NCBI RefSeq assembly: GCF_030253575.1
Contig: NC_080557.1
Span: forward strand, 48,157,501 to 48,221,500
From: Rhododendron vialii
Lineage: Eukaryota; Streptophyta; Magnoliopsida; Ericales; Ericaceae
Length of the DNA: 64,000 nucleotides
Reading direction: 5' to 3'
This document shows, one piece after another, positions 12,101-23,001 of the stretch. The translations under genes and the position numbers were made by a program. Under the pieces are notes generated by a model that saw only the letters and a program-made list of their open reading frames with translations, was not told the origin of the DNA and ran no database searches. Position 1 is the first letter of the stretch, and every line of letters begins with the position of its first letter.

Positions 12101-13036
12101 AATTTGGTTGACAGAAGTTATCAATTGGACCAATTTGGTATGAAAACCAAACTTGAAGGTCAAAAAAGTTGTAATTAATACTTGGAGGATGAAAATGAGA
12201 CTTGGATGAAACTAGGAGGACCATTTATATAAATTTCCCTTTTTTTAATTTGTAACACAAATGGAGTCAGTGGTATTTTAAGTTCGTTGTAGCATTAAAC
12301 ATGTCTTGTGGCACCTATAATGAGTTCTTATCTTCTTGATGGAATGTGAATAAACATCAAATGGAATTGTTTTTTTCCTTGTGAAAAATTGGTCAGAGGC
12401 AATGTTTTTGCTTTGATGTTTCATTGCTCATTTGTTTCCTGGCTTTTGGGTTTTAATAAAACCCACTCCTGGTTATCTTCCTGAAGCTGCTGGAAACATG
12501 TAACAAACCAGAATGACGACAAAAAGGCTGCAATTATGATCCTTTTTTTTTTTTTTTTTGAACGGTCAAGAATCTTAGGATGAAAACCTAGAATTACATA
12601 CATCTAAAATCTAGTACGCAAATAAGACTGCTTATTCCCTAGTCTCTCATGGTCTGTTCGTAGCTGTGGTAGTTCATTCTTCTCATCTATCATTCATCAT
12701 GGCAGCAGCATTCATTCTCATCAAAGGATGCCGGCTTCTCATGCCACCCATCATCACCAACACTCACCTGTCATTCATAGTGTCAGGAGGTTTCATGTCC
12801 CAAGGGGGGTGCCGCCAGCGGTGCCAGCTGTCGCTCAATCAGATCATACTGGAGGGTTCTTTCTATCTCCTCCTACAGGCTCATCAGGCCGGAACCCACA
12901 TGATATGGAAAGTTCCTTGCCGAACCATTTCCATGCATGGGAAAGAGACAGGGACCCTGCTCAGGGTTCCTTCCATCATGCTAGTGGTGGCTCTGATAAC
13001 AGCAACAGGTCTGGCGGATTTTGGCACAGGCATTGA
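6192..13036 (+). CDS. RFI2-like: RING-H2 protein resembling RFI2 (probable E3 ubiquitin ligase)
   Basis: Exons 6192-6333, 9031-9203, 9870-9928, 11303-11328, 11413-11800 and 12664-13036 join in frame with GT-AG junctions (387 codons with stop, 386 residues). The RING lies at the N terminus, with ligands C21, C24, C41, H43, H46, C49, C62, C65, and is cut by intron 1 after the second His. It is followed by a GxWLYATGS-type segment, SFPEFSIEDW and RVHWCPF. The tail is rich in Ser, His and Pro and ends HAWERD...WHRH. This order matches Arabidopsis RFI2 as I remember it, a RING protein linked to phytochrome-dependent light responses and flowering time. Ligase activity is inferred from the RING. Intron 1 (2.7 kb) carries several transposon remnants and intron 5 a foldback MITE. 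The ATG at 6192 is the only one that starts the family-type N terminus. Confidence 0.92.
6788..7129. mobile_element. hAT-like non-autonomous element, 342 bp
   Basis: Begins TAGGGGTTATAAAGCCC and ends GTTTAGCCGCCCTA, terminal inverted repeats of the TAGGG hAT type with mismatches. It is bounded by the perfect 8-bp target duplication CTCAAGGG (6780-6787 and 7130-7137). It lies in intron 1 of the RFI2-like gene. A degraded relative sits in the stress protein gene at 1790-2030. Confidence 0.85.
7571..8170 (-). pseudogene. Remnant of a hAT transposase, C-terminal (dimerisation) region
   Basis: On the minus strand, about 8150-8095 encodes LSLTCSSPGCKRNWSVFEH, the typical hAT dimerisation signature. 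A good splice donor (GTGAGT) follows, then about 80 intron-like bases to 8017, and then RLNDLVFVKYNRALRRRY and NVDESNEWL. The end is an acidic tail with runs of Glu and Asp that stops at 7571. The junction of the two parts contains stop codons, and the catalytic N-terminal part is missing. It is a dead fragment inside intron 1 of the RFI2-like gene. It could have come from the family that mobilised the nearby small hAT elements, but that is inference. Confidence 0.75.
8150..8480. repeat. Unidentified insertion with two GGCGGATGT...CCTCCTCGGAT repeats
   Basis: The hAT-like coding stops abruptly near 8160. The following sequence carries two related units, at about 8157-8185 and 8275-8302, each reading GGCGGATGT then AATCCTCCTCGGAT. 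The first is also palindromic (GTCTTAATCC...GGATTAAGAC). The segment is less AT-rich than its surroundings. No family was recognised. Confidence 0.35.
11863..12240. mobile_element. Long foldback MITE in intron 5 of the RFI2-like gene
   Basis: The left end AAGGGAAATTTATAGAATTG and the reverse complement of the right end AAGGGAAATTTATATAAATG lead into arms of about 160 bases that match nearly throughout (for example GGTCCTCCTAGTTTCA and TCATTTTCATCCTCCAAGT). Only a short loop remains. RNA from this segment would form a long hairpin. T-rich flanks hide any target duplication. The same family, more diverged, occurs twice in the helicase intron (57.4 and 58.2 kb). Confidence 0.8.
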
Positions 13037-14014
13037 ACTTAAACAACTTGGTTTCCCGTTTCAAGAGTCAAGTATTTATGTATCTCTGTTGCTAGAAGAT
13101 TGGACATAAGCTGTTTATATATCAACTGCTGGAACCAAGAAATTTGTATGAGAAGTGAGAACAAGTAAACAGTGTTGTGTTTCTGTACATTCTGACTTGG
13201 GATGTAGTATGCCCTGGAATGCCTAATACTTTTTGGGCAGTCAGTGGTGCCGACTTGGTTTTCGTTATGATACAACTTTTTGGAAAAAACAGGAACAGGC
13301 TGTCCTGTGCTAGTTGGATGAGTACTGAAGTCTCTGCAGAGCGTAGGGTTTTTGTGTTGAACGAAATGTTTGATTTTGGCTATATTTTCATTGCAACTGT
13401 CAAAATTTTATTGCAGTAATTGCAAAATATCAAATGACATCGAGTCACGTATATCAGTGATGGATGCTTCACTAAAAACAAGACCAATTGTTGGTCTCCA
13501 CCATCAAGTGAATTGTTGGAGTAATTGGAACTCGATTGAGTTACGATTCATTCTGCTGAAGGTTGGATGAAAAGAGGACTGTCTTTCCCTCCCGTTCTAC
13601 TCCAGAATCATCAAAGATCTGTCCTCCACGGTCAAGGTTTTGAATATCTGATTCAGAAGGACCGTTGTACAATAATAACTGAGATCTGCTATAGCAGTGC
13701 AGAAGTTTTGGACTAAAGAGGCTTCTTTGTCGGCTTGAGTTGTACTTTTGTGACCTGTGAAACAATGTGCTTGATTGAAGTATTGAACCAAGGCTTGAAA
13801 CTCATATGTTCTTAAAATTATGGAACTTATTTGCCGAAGCTAGCCTCGACTTTGAGAATATACAAATTTTCTTGTGATCACTGTCAACTGGTGCAGTGCC
13901 CAGGAGCTTAGATGATGCCAAAAGAATTTGCTTGGTTATAGAGCAACCGCATTTCCATTTGTTCGGGTCAAATTTCCCAAACAAGTGCAAAGATGATTCC
14001 ATAAAGTTGAAGAG

Positions 14015-14060
<46 letters not shown>

Positions 14061-14313
14061 GCACACACACACGCACAGAGGGTATTGGGCAGATTAAGAT
14101 AGAGATCTGCATGTTCATTAAACTGTTGTGCTACCCTGGTGAGTATGAAAAACCAAAGGGAGCTAATGAAGTCGATAAATAAAATATAAATCCAACAATT
14201 CTGGACTATCTCACAACAATTAGAAACAGAGCATTGATGCTACATGCCAAAATACACATTAGCAGCATTCAGCTAATACATAACTACAATGCTGCCATAC
14301 TACAAAGCAAAAA
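13037..14313. other. Convergent intergenic region, RFI2-like and beta-glucosidase A 3' ends
   Basis: The first few hundred bases are probable 3' UTR of the RFI2-like gene. A composite (CT)n(CA)n microsatellite lies at about 14016-14076. The tandem-duplicated block begins near 14180, where similarity to about 22870 starts. No gene is seen. Confidence 0.5.
14016..14076. repeat. Composite (CT)n(CA)n microsatellite
   Basis: About 16 CT units run straight into CA units interrupted by two G substitutions. Confidence 0.85.
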
Positions 14314-17300
14314 CTACTGCGAAGAGTGTGATTGAGAAAGAGAGGAAATGGTCTCAGCTTCGAATACAGCGTCTGGACCGATTCTCATTCCCTTCAAGAA
14401 GTTGGAATACCAATGTGCAGAGCGTTTAGGGTATCTTTTCAAATCCTTGTCATCAAAATCCACATAGTACAGGCCAAAGGCTGAGTTGTAGCCATCCAAT
14501 AACTCAAATACATCCAAGAAGGACCACGTGAAATACCCTCTTGCATTTGATCCATTCCTTCAATAAAATAACAAATTTAAAGAAAGAAAACACAAGGGCA
14601 AAATAAGTGTCTCAAAGAATGAAATTATCAAATCAATTTATATTACAAAACCTTTCATTGTAGTGGCAATTCAAATCCCTATCTTTAACCATGTGTATTT
14701 CCTTACAGAAGGGTTTATGAAAAAGTCAAATGTTCTTATTTATATGTTCAGATTTCCTTAATTTGTAGTTCCATGCTTAAGATTCTATCATTCTGTAAAT
14801 TAAAACAGATGGGTTATAATTTGGCCCCAAATCTCCGGAAGAAAAAGACCAGTTGACTGCTATAGGCTTTTATTTACATACTTGATTTTAAAATAGACGT
14901 ACCTCAAAGCATCAAGTAAACCCCCAATGAAACCACGCAAATAGTTCACCCTTGGCATGTCATCCAATGTTGAATTACGTCGTGTCTGTTGACCTATCAG
15001 AACAAGTGGGAGGAGTCTCAGTAATCACATGATCATTCACCGTCACGAAAGATGATGGTTGAAAAGTTCTTAATCAAGGTACAAAACTCAAATGTTAAGT
15101 GTGAATGAAAACCGAAAACAGATAGAATGTCTAAGGGTGAAGAGAATAAGGATGATGTTTCATCAACCTATTTCCTTCATAACCATTTGATCACCCAATT
15201 CCTCAAACTTTGGTCAATGTGAGGACGTTTACTATTTTATATATTCAAATACACATGGAGAGAGATGGACCGTTTTCATGGATGTAAATAGGAGGGTTGC
15301 CATAAACTTGCTTGAAGTACTCCAAAACTCCAACCAGGCCCGAGGGTGCAATGGGGAACTGAGTTAAACAGAATAATTAGTACAATGAACAAACCCTGAG
15401 AATTGTGAAACCAACTTCATGAATTTTCCTCCATCCCTAACCTGATCTGGTGGTGTATCACCGTGCACAGCTGCAACAATAAAAAAGATCCATCAATCAG
15501 ACATTAGTGCGTAGACAAAAATTCTTAATATGCAAATCAGAAAACGTTGATTGAAGCAAGAATTAAATCAAGCTCGTAAGTAGTCTTGATCGAGTTTGGC
15601 AAGTATATGGAGTAACATACATATCATATCGACTGCCATATCTGCATTGAAGTCCCTGATATCCAAATTCAGTTTGTTTGGATTGTCCTTGATGTACAGT
15701 GTGGCGTAATGGTTAAGTCCTAGGAAGTCAAATGAGCCCTTGACTTGTTGGGATTCGAGGTTGGTGAAGGCTGGAATTCTTGTGCCTGCATTCTTCCTCA
15801 CTATGTTAGGATAGTCTCCAAATACAAGGGGATTGACAAACCTGCAACAACCAAAGACAAAGAGTGACCAACTACGGGTTTAACTTTACGCAGGGTTTCG
15901 TGAAATATATTCTAATTTTGAAACAACCACCAAACCGAGGCTTTTATAGGTGACATATGTTAGTTGAAGATACATAAATCTATATTTGTTTGTCACTCAC
16001 CACCCAATGAAAAAGTCATTGGCTCGTTGCGTTGCTATAACATCCTCTGTTGCATTAGTACAAGGGACCAGCCAATAAGCAAAGATATTTATTCCTATGA
16101 GTCCTTTTTGCTTTCCCTGTAACATAACATTTCCTCCAACAATAATGGTCATTTCTTCCTTCATTGCCACCACAATTAAAGGAGAGGAACTTTTTTACTT
16201 CAGAAAGATAAGAACAATACCTGGTACTTGTTCTTGTACAAACTTGCAGCCGATGCATGAGCCAGCAAGATATTGTGAGCAGCAATGTATGGCTCAGATG
16301 AGGAGTTACCTTTAGAACAGTTTGCTACTCCAAATGGGGGAGAGCATCTGTTTGGGGGTGTAAATCCCACATCATAACCTCCCAAGACAAATATGTTGGC
16401 CTCATTAAAGGTACTCCAGTGTAAAATCCTATCACCAAATTCTCTGAAGCACACATCAGCATATGCTGTGAAATCTTTCCTGTAACCACACATAGGTGAT
16501 TTTCATTACATAAAAAATTGCATAGGTTGTTCGAATAGCTTAAAGTGATGCAGAAGAGAATGCAAGTTCAGCACCATACACAACTTTTCGACTAATCCAT
16601 CCTCCGTATTCATCTTCAAGAGCCTGTGGTAGATCAGAGTGCACCAGTGTAACATGTGGTTGGATTCCTGCTTGATATATATGTTTAAACAAAGATCAGT
16701 GGGAGAGAAAGAGAAGCAGGAGAGCAGTGATACATGGACACTTCTATGCTATGATGCACGGATACGGACACGGACACGGCGGGGGACACGCGCATGTGTA
16801 TATTTATTTATATATTTTTAATTTTTTTCCCAAGTTTAAATGGCAAAATGTGGACAAAATGAAAAATCCATAGTTCCAATACCATTCAAACAAAACAAGA
16901 CATCCATAAGTTCAATACAACCCTATTGAAAAATTACAGTTTGACCCCCAATTTTTAAAAAAAGTATATTTTGACCCCTAAAATTTTAAACAAATTACAA
17001 TTTGACCCCCATAATTTAAAAAAATACACTTTGACCCCCCGCCGTGTCCCCATCGGTGTCCCCAGCCGTGTCCCTCTCAAAAATTTAAAATAAATTATGG
17101 GACCGTGTCCCCGTGTCCGACAATGCAATATGTCAACCTTTAGAGGTGTCGGTGCTTCATAGCTTCTATATACTCCAAAGCACCATCTCCGACGGATATG
17201 ACAAGAGTAAGGGTGTAAGATATGCGTCCAATACCGTACCCAGTTTGGACACTAGAATTTCGTATAATTTTTATGACATAATTGAAGGAAAAAGGCTGAA

Positions 17301-17966
17301 ATTACCTAGAATCTAGACATTACTACGTGGATGCGAGATAGAAATTTTATAGTTCCTTTAGGCCCTACGATAATGTAAAACACTTGTTCCATTATACATA
17401 TAAACAATACAAATAAGTCTGTAGGACATGTCCCCACACCATTACCCATCTTTTGGACGAAAGCCCGGTATCCTAAGATTTATAATTAGAAAGGCATGAC
17501 GTTTGGACACGCACCTGAGTCCATGTTACATAGTGGGGCGCTTTTAAAGAGTTTTGAGGTGTTGTTTGGTTAACGTTTAAAAATTCTTTTTTCTTTCTTG
17601 TAAAGAAGAGAAAAATAGATGCGCTGGTATCTTCTCAATTAGTTAGAACATTCAAATGCTAACCAAACAGTGGTTCATGTATAAGAAGAATAAGGCTGAC
17701 CGTTTCTAATAAGTTCATTGATAAAGTTGCTGTAATATTCCAGACCCTTCGGATTCACTGGTCCTCTTCCATCTAGTAAACAGAATGACCACAAGCATAA
17801 GAAACAAACCAGAAATTTTATGATTGCTTATGTCAGTTAGCATGAGATATAGTTAGTTGATCTTACAGGGGATAAGCCTTGACCATGCTATGGAGAATCT
17901 ATAGGCCTCCAGTCCTGTTTCCACCATTAGTTGTACGTCTTCCTGCAATAGAGTATTTCCCACCAC

Positions 17967-18014
<48 letters not shown>

Positions 18015-19633
18015 AAGCATTAATGCAAACACCTTGTACTTGTGGTACCCATCGCATGCTATGTCTCCAGTGTCTCCATGCACATTCCCTGAAGTTTGAG
18101 TTGCAACAATTATAGTGTTTCAAGAGAAATGATATTAAGAAATTGTAGACTTGTCTTAGCAAAATAGCAATTGTTGATCTTCCAATGAAAGTGTTCTTCT
18201 GATAAAGGAACGAATGACACAAAAACAAACCATCATGAGCAAAGGTGTCCCAAATGCTTGGAGTTCTTCCATCTTCAAATGCCGCTCCCTCAACCTTTTT
18301 TGTACACAAACACAACAACATACACACGCATGGTTCATCAAAATCTTCCTTCTTTCTGCCTTTATTTTTTTGGTTTTATTTTCAACTTATAAAGCTATGG
18401 ATGCAGATATGTTCCAAGTGAGCAACTACTTTGGAGGCGCCTTCTGGACTTGTCAGAAGATTGTGGCAAGCAGGCGGCCTGGGCATGCCCACCAGGCAAA
18501 CATGGTTTGCTAACTGCCTGTCATGCCTAATGCTAGCATGTGGCTAGTGCCTACACCAAGTGCAAATGTTGGCATCCTACAAAAGATGCGGAAGACGCCA
18601 TCTTACAAAACGAACACAAACGCATGAGGCCAATTTGTAGGGTGCGCCAAAGTGGTCAATACTTCCATTGTTGTAAAAATCTTACATAGCCGGTTAGAGG
18701 AAAAATCGATACATATCTCTAAACTTACGCATACAATACAATGCTTATCTTACAATTCAGTACGGTTAGAGCTAAAACCGGTACATTTTAAATTTAAGAA
18801 AATAATCTTGTGACACTCTTACGCTCCATGATGCAAAAAAGCCAAACATGAAACCAAAAATCTTGCGACTAGAGCATGTTAGATGTTTAAAGAGTTCTCT
18901 TTCAACATTTGCAGTAGATTATGCATTTTACATAGTATGGTATAATGGTTTTCTGAACTTATGATAAGCTCTTTAACAAGAAAGAAAGACGTGTTGGGTC
19001 CACCCCAGTGGGCCAAGGTTTTGTTATTGGGCTGGTTAGGCCCATGTTTGCTCTCCTTTGTATTTTTCCCTTGTATCCTCATTTGCTCTTTGTGAGGTGT
19101 GTGTGTGTGACTGTGAGAAAGAGAGAGAGCAGGAGAGACCGAGAGAAAGATTGAGAGGAGAGTTCCATTGTATTGAGAGGAGAGAGTGAGTGATTGTGAA
19201 GCAAATCTCACAAGTGTAATTTCTCGATATAGTGAAACCCCCCTCCCCGTGGATGTAGGCCGGTTGTTTGGCCGAACCACTCAGTTGTGTTGCTCTTCTT
19301 CTTTATTTTCGTGCCTGTGTTTGTGGCGGGGATTGGGGTCGAAGCCGTGACCCAACAAAGACGACACACAATACATATCCCGGTTTGACAACATCGGGCA
19401 CGGCTACTACTTCGAGATGGGTAGTCCGTGTGCCGTCTTACGATAAGATAAGGGATGAAAATCAACAAGGAAAGCATATGTACCTGGTAGGCAGAGGTCC
19501 CGGAGCCGAAAACAAAGTCAAGTGGGAAGTCATTTCTACTGAACTCTTCAGCGCACAAGACTAGTATTGCCCCTGGCGCTGATAAGTATATGAGCACAAG
19601 AGATACCAGAGGGAAAGAAGAAAGGGCCACCAT
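14314..19633 (-). CDS. Beta-glucosidase, glycoside hydrolase family 1, copy A
   Basis: Thirteen exons: 19484-19633, 18231-18294, 18033-18088, 17867-17942, 17701-17772, 16580-16667, 16221-16479, 16001-16116, 15621-15841, 15442-15470, 15271-15358, 14903-14993, 14314-14557. They join in frame to 518 codons (517 residues), the usual plant GH1 length and exon count. Residues 1-28 form a hydrophobic signal peptide, implying secretion or vacuolar delivery. The acid/base Glu is E195 in TFNEANI and the nucleophile is E405 in IYIHENG, so retaining hydrolysis of beta-glucosides is expected; the natural substrate cannot be read from sequence. It resembles the Arabidopsis BGLU10/11-type group, in which NEA replaces NEP. 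The start at 19633 aligns with copy B; an ATG at 19672 would add 13 polar residues. Exon 4/5 joining gives IPYGRG where copy B has the common IPNGRG. Introns carry a solo LTR and a MITE that copy B lacks. Confidence 0.93.
16748..17162. mobile_element. MITE with GCTATGA termini in intron 5 of copy A
   Basis: Starts GCTATGATGCACGGATACGG and ends with the inverted match GGTGCTTCATAG. It is flanked by the 7-bp direct repeat CTTCTAT (16741-16747 and 17163-17169). The outer parts are rich in GACACGG/CCGTGTCC inverted repeats, and a TTTGACCCCC-type repeat fills the middle. The matching intron of copy B (near 25600-25635) runs through without it, so the insertion is younger than the gene duplication. 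Confidence 0.75.
17971..18011. repeat. (GA)n microsatellite in intron 3 of copy A
   Basis: About 20 GA units. The matching intron of copy B has about 10 (near 26202-26221), so the tract has changed length since duplication. Confidence 0.85.
18992..19357 (+). mobile_element. Solo LTR, probably Ty1/copia type, in intron 1 of copy A
   Basis: 366 bp beginning TGTTGGGTC and ending GACCCAACA, a perfect 9-bp inverted end. It is flanked on both sides by AAGACG, giving a 5-6 bp target duplication (18986-18991 and 19358-19363). Near the 3' end GTGG...CCAC (19249-19280) encloses GATGTAGGC and GGCCGAA, a hairpin often seen in copia LTRs and the reason for the strand given. There is no internal domain, so it is a solo LTR left by recombination. 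Copy B has the empty site near 27680-27700. Confidence 0.85.
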
Positions 19634-19708
19634 ATTCTCTCCTCTCCCTCCTCGGTTCAGATTCAACCTCACACTCCCTCATCAGTAGCTATATGGACTA
19701 ATCCCATG

Positions 19709-20110
19709 AGAGATGCTCGGTACACTACATCTTAATCTTACGTGGCGATCATTTTTTTTTTTTTTTGATCCGCACGTGGCGATCATTTCAAACTCACAAA
19801 AATACCCAAAAATATCTATAAATTTTAAAATATTAGTATTATAGAATCTTATAAAAAATATGTTCTAACGGATATCGGTAAAGTATTATTTTTGGATTCG
19901 TAAGAATTCCTACGAATTCAAAAATAATACTTACTGACTTACGAATCAAAAAATAATACTTACTGATATTCGTTGAAACTGATTTTTTACATGATCTTAT
20001 AAAATAATATTTTAAAATTTATAAATATATTTTTTATATTTTTATAGAACTCAAAATGGACCCGTGAATGTGAATATATAGTGAAAATATGTAGCGTACC
20101 AAACATTTCT
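19709..20110. mobile_element. AT-rich MITE in the promoter of beta-glucosidase A
   Basis: The left end AGAGATGCTCGGTACACTAC is inverted at the right end (reverse complement AGAAATGTTTGGTACGCTAC, 16 of 20 matching). The inside is highly AT-rich with further inverted segments around TACGAATTC. The flanks on either side match the promoter of copy B, which has no insertion at this point. It starts 76 bases before the ATG. No clear target duplication was found. Confidence 0.6.
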
Positions 20111-22720
20111 CCTCATCCTATTTCCCGACTCCCGTGTTCTCTGTTTTCATCCGTTCATTTATGCATATGTGGACAATACCCACACGGCTCTTGTGTGGTC
20201 TGATTATCTTACACGACCAAAGAATTTATATCCATGCATTTTATGAGAGATATTTGTAACATTGTGCTAAAATTTCCTTACAAGAAAGAGACCTTTCTTT
20301 TACATTCCTTCCAAAATCACGGTCCATAGGGATGGCAATCAGCCAGTAAACACCTGTCACAAAGGAAGGTTGAAAGCCAAAAGCTACTTTCTTGTCTACG
20401 GGAATCATCCCATGTACTCACTCTTGTCTGCGGGAGTTTCTGCCTGAGTTTCTGTAAATTTCATTCACGTGGGGGATTGTTAGAAAAATAGATTTTGTTC
20501 ATATAATTTTTTGGGCAAGTTTGAGCCAAAAATTTGCCCAAAAAATTAAATGGGACCCGGACACCTCGAGAGATGGGTCCAAGTGGATTTATAATCTCCT
20601 ATGTTAGCGGGTTGGAGGTGTTCCACTTTCTAAAAAAAAGAACTTATAAAAAAGAAAGGTAATTTCAAGCTCAAAAATCATGTATTTACGTAAATAATTT
20701 TCCTACCAATATGAATCTTGTTTGATAAATCTCATTAAGATCTTTTAAACGGTGAAAAAAATTTAAAAAATTATTTTTCATTTTCATTATATCTGAGCTT
20801 TGAATTACCTTCTTTTTGAAAAAAAAAAGATTTAGAAAGAAAGCAGAACGGAATCCACAAAAGAAAAGAACAAAAACCATTGAGGATTGAATGGAAAATT
20901 GTGAATCATAGTTAGAGCTGAGTATTTTGATTTGGGCTTACACTGTTGTTTCTTGCCCGAACTAAATGCTAGCAGTAGCCAAAAACCATAATAAGTTTTG
21001 CAGCAGGAGCTGGAAGCTCTTCCATGACAATTGTCAATGGAACTCAATAAATGCTAGCTTTGCATTTAATAGTTATGCCCAACTGTTGAAGAAGCATTGA
21101 ATTCTTCTTTCAATTCTGCGGTTCTCTTTTGCCTATAGATAGGCATCCTTTGCATGAGATGTATAGAAGAAAAATATTCCAGTGATACACTAACCTCTTT
21201 TTCTGTAAACTTTTTGTGTTTTTGATTTTTCATATGAGAGAATACTGCGCACAGAATTTCAATTCAAAATAAGCTCAAGTGTGGTGCACACTTAGCTTTC
21301 AATCGGTTACATCTTGGGAGATAGACGTCTACTAAAACCTCTGGCATCTCGGTGAGACGGTGAATCTATTTTAAATCTATTTTAAGGACACCGTGTGTAA
21401 CACGGGTACGATTTGTATCCATTATATATATTTTAGATTCAGTATTTCCCTTATGTTTTTCAGATTTGAATAAAAATTCGCTAAACTGTTTATTTTTATT
21501 TTTATACGCATGCGTGCAACAGCTTCCAACCCTCCACCTCTGTTTCTTCTTCTTCTTCTTCTTCTTCTTCTTCAGCTTTGACACGATGATAATGACTTTG
21601 GTTATTAGCCTCGAAATATAGGACATCGCGGCAAAAGTCGAAGCATGCTTTGAATTCTTCTTTAGTGAAGAAGGATTCCTTTTCTTCTGTAGTTTTAGTT
21701 TTGTTTCTTACGATACCACCGAGGACGTAGATGGTGGAGCCTAGAGCGACAACCATGTTCAACGGACTCATTCACCATAGTGGTGGTGGCAATTTTTTTC
21801 CGTCACACTCGTCATCGAAGTAGTCAACGCTTTGCGATCATGAGTAATTTTTTGCGGCTAAGAGTAAAACTTTGCGATCAAAAGCATTTCTTCATGGCCA
21901 AGAGCAAAACTTTGTGGCCAGCAAAACTTTACCCAAATAAGAGAAGGGAATTTTTTAAAATTTTCTCTTTCTTTCCATCCACACTTTCCAAACACACCCT
22001 AAAGGAAATAGGAGTAGTAAAGAGTATCTCTTTTTTGAAATTCCTTTATTATTTTCATTTGCCTTGGCCAAACAAGTAAAACCACGTGTTCGTAACTTCA
22101 TTTTCAATTTGCTCGTCCTTTTCCCTTTTCTTTTTTGATCCAAACATAGCATAAACTCTCTTAAAGAGGTTGTCTATGTTATCATCAAAATGTACTAACC
22201 TAAGTTGGATGGTGTTTGGTGTGACGTTCATTCTCTCACAGCATATTCTTATTCATGGGAGAAACAACCAAATCAAAAGACAGAAAGTTCGTTAGCATTA
22301 TGGAATTTTTGGAGCAAACTTTTTTTTCATAACCGGATGACCGGGCCAACTTGCGGACCTCTCAATTAATACCGAGGCCTTGAAGTTAAACGACCTGGCA
22401 AACCCTCCGTTTTGTTTAGTGCAGTAATCATCCCTGGCCCCAGCTTGTACTGAATGTTTGTAATGTGGGATAATGAACAAGAACTGTTAGGCTCAACAGA
22501 ATCAGGCTCCCCCAAACATACAATTTCAAAGGGGGTAATCTCAACCTTCAAAAACGCTTTGTGAGTCCAGAACTATCTCAGCTCAGTTGAACTGGATCAA
22601 CTCCATAGAAATGGAATTCCGCAGCAGAAAGAGATTTGGAAACGTGTTGAAGCAAGCAGATTAGTCATATTGCTGATCCTGCAGATACGGGAAAACGGCC
22701 ACTCTCTTAAAAACTAACAT
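20111..22720. other. Spacer between the two beta-glucosidase genes
   Basis: 20111-20290 matches the promoter of copy B (28070-28200). 22140-22700 matches 28840-29290, so the spacer belongs to the duplicated block. The roughly 1.8 kb between those parts has no counterpart in copy B. It holds a GAA/TTC microsatellite (21544-21573) and a minus-strand stretch near 21740-21700 reading MVVALGSTIYVLGG, which resembles a single kelch repeat and may be a gene fragment. No intact gene is seen. Confidence 0.5.
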
Positions 22721-22767
22721 GAGTTGAACGCGAGATGTCTTCATGTTCACAAAACTATTGCGATATT

Positions 22768-22769
<2 letters not shown>

Positions 22770-22838
<69 letters not shown>
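22770..22838. repeat. (TA)n microsatellite at the junction of the tandem duplication
   Basis: About 34 TA units, lying between the end of unit A similarity (about 22700) and the start of unit B (about 22870). Confidence 0.9.
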
Positions 22839-22841
<3 letters not shown>

Positions 22842-23001
22842 ATAAGAAAGCTAACGTTGAGACCGAATAAACATAAATTCTAACAGTTTGGGACTCTCTC
22901 GCAACCATTAGAAATAGAGCATTGTTGTTACATGCCAAATACACATTACAGACATTCAGTTGAAAACAGTAACAATGCAGTTTGTGCCAAAAGAAAACAA
23001 A

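Noticed and set aside
19208..19672. Longer first exon for beta-glucosidase A reading through to 19208
   Set aside because: The reading frame runs through the GTAC donor at 19483 into the solo LTR. Copy B and the GH1 family show that the exon ends at GTSAYQ.
21502..21771. A kelch-type protein gene on the minus strand
   Set aside because: Only one weak VALGSTIYVLGG-like repeat, followed by a Glu run encoded by a GAA microsatellite. Kept only as a possible fragment in the spacer entry.
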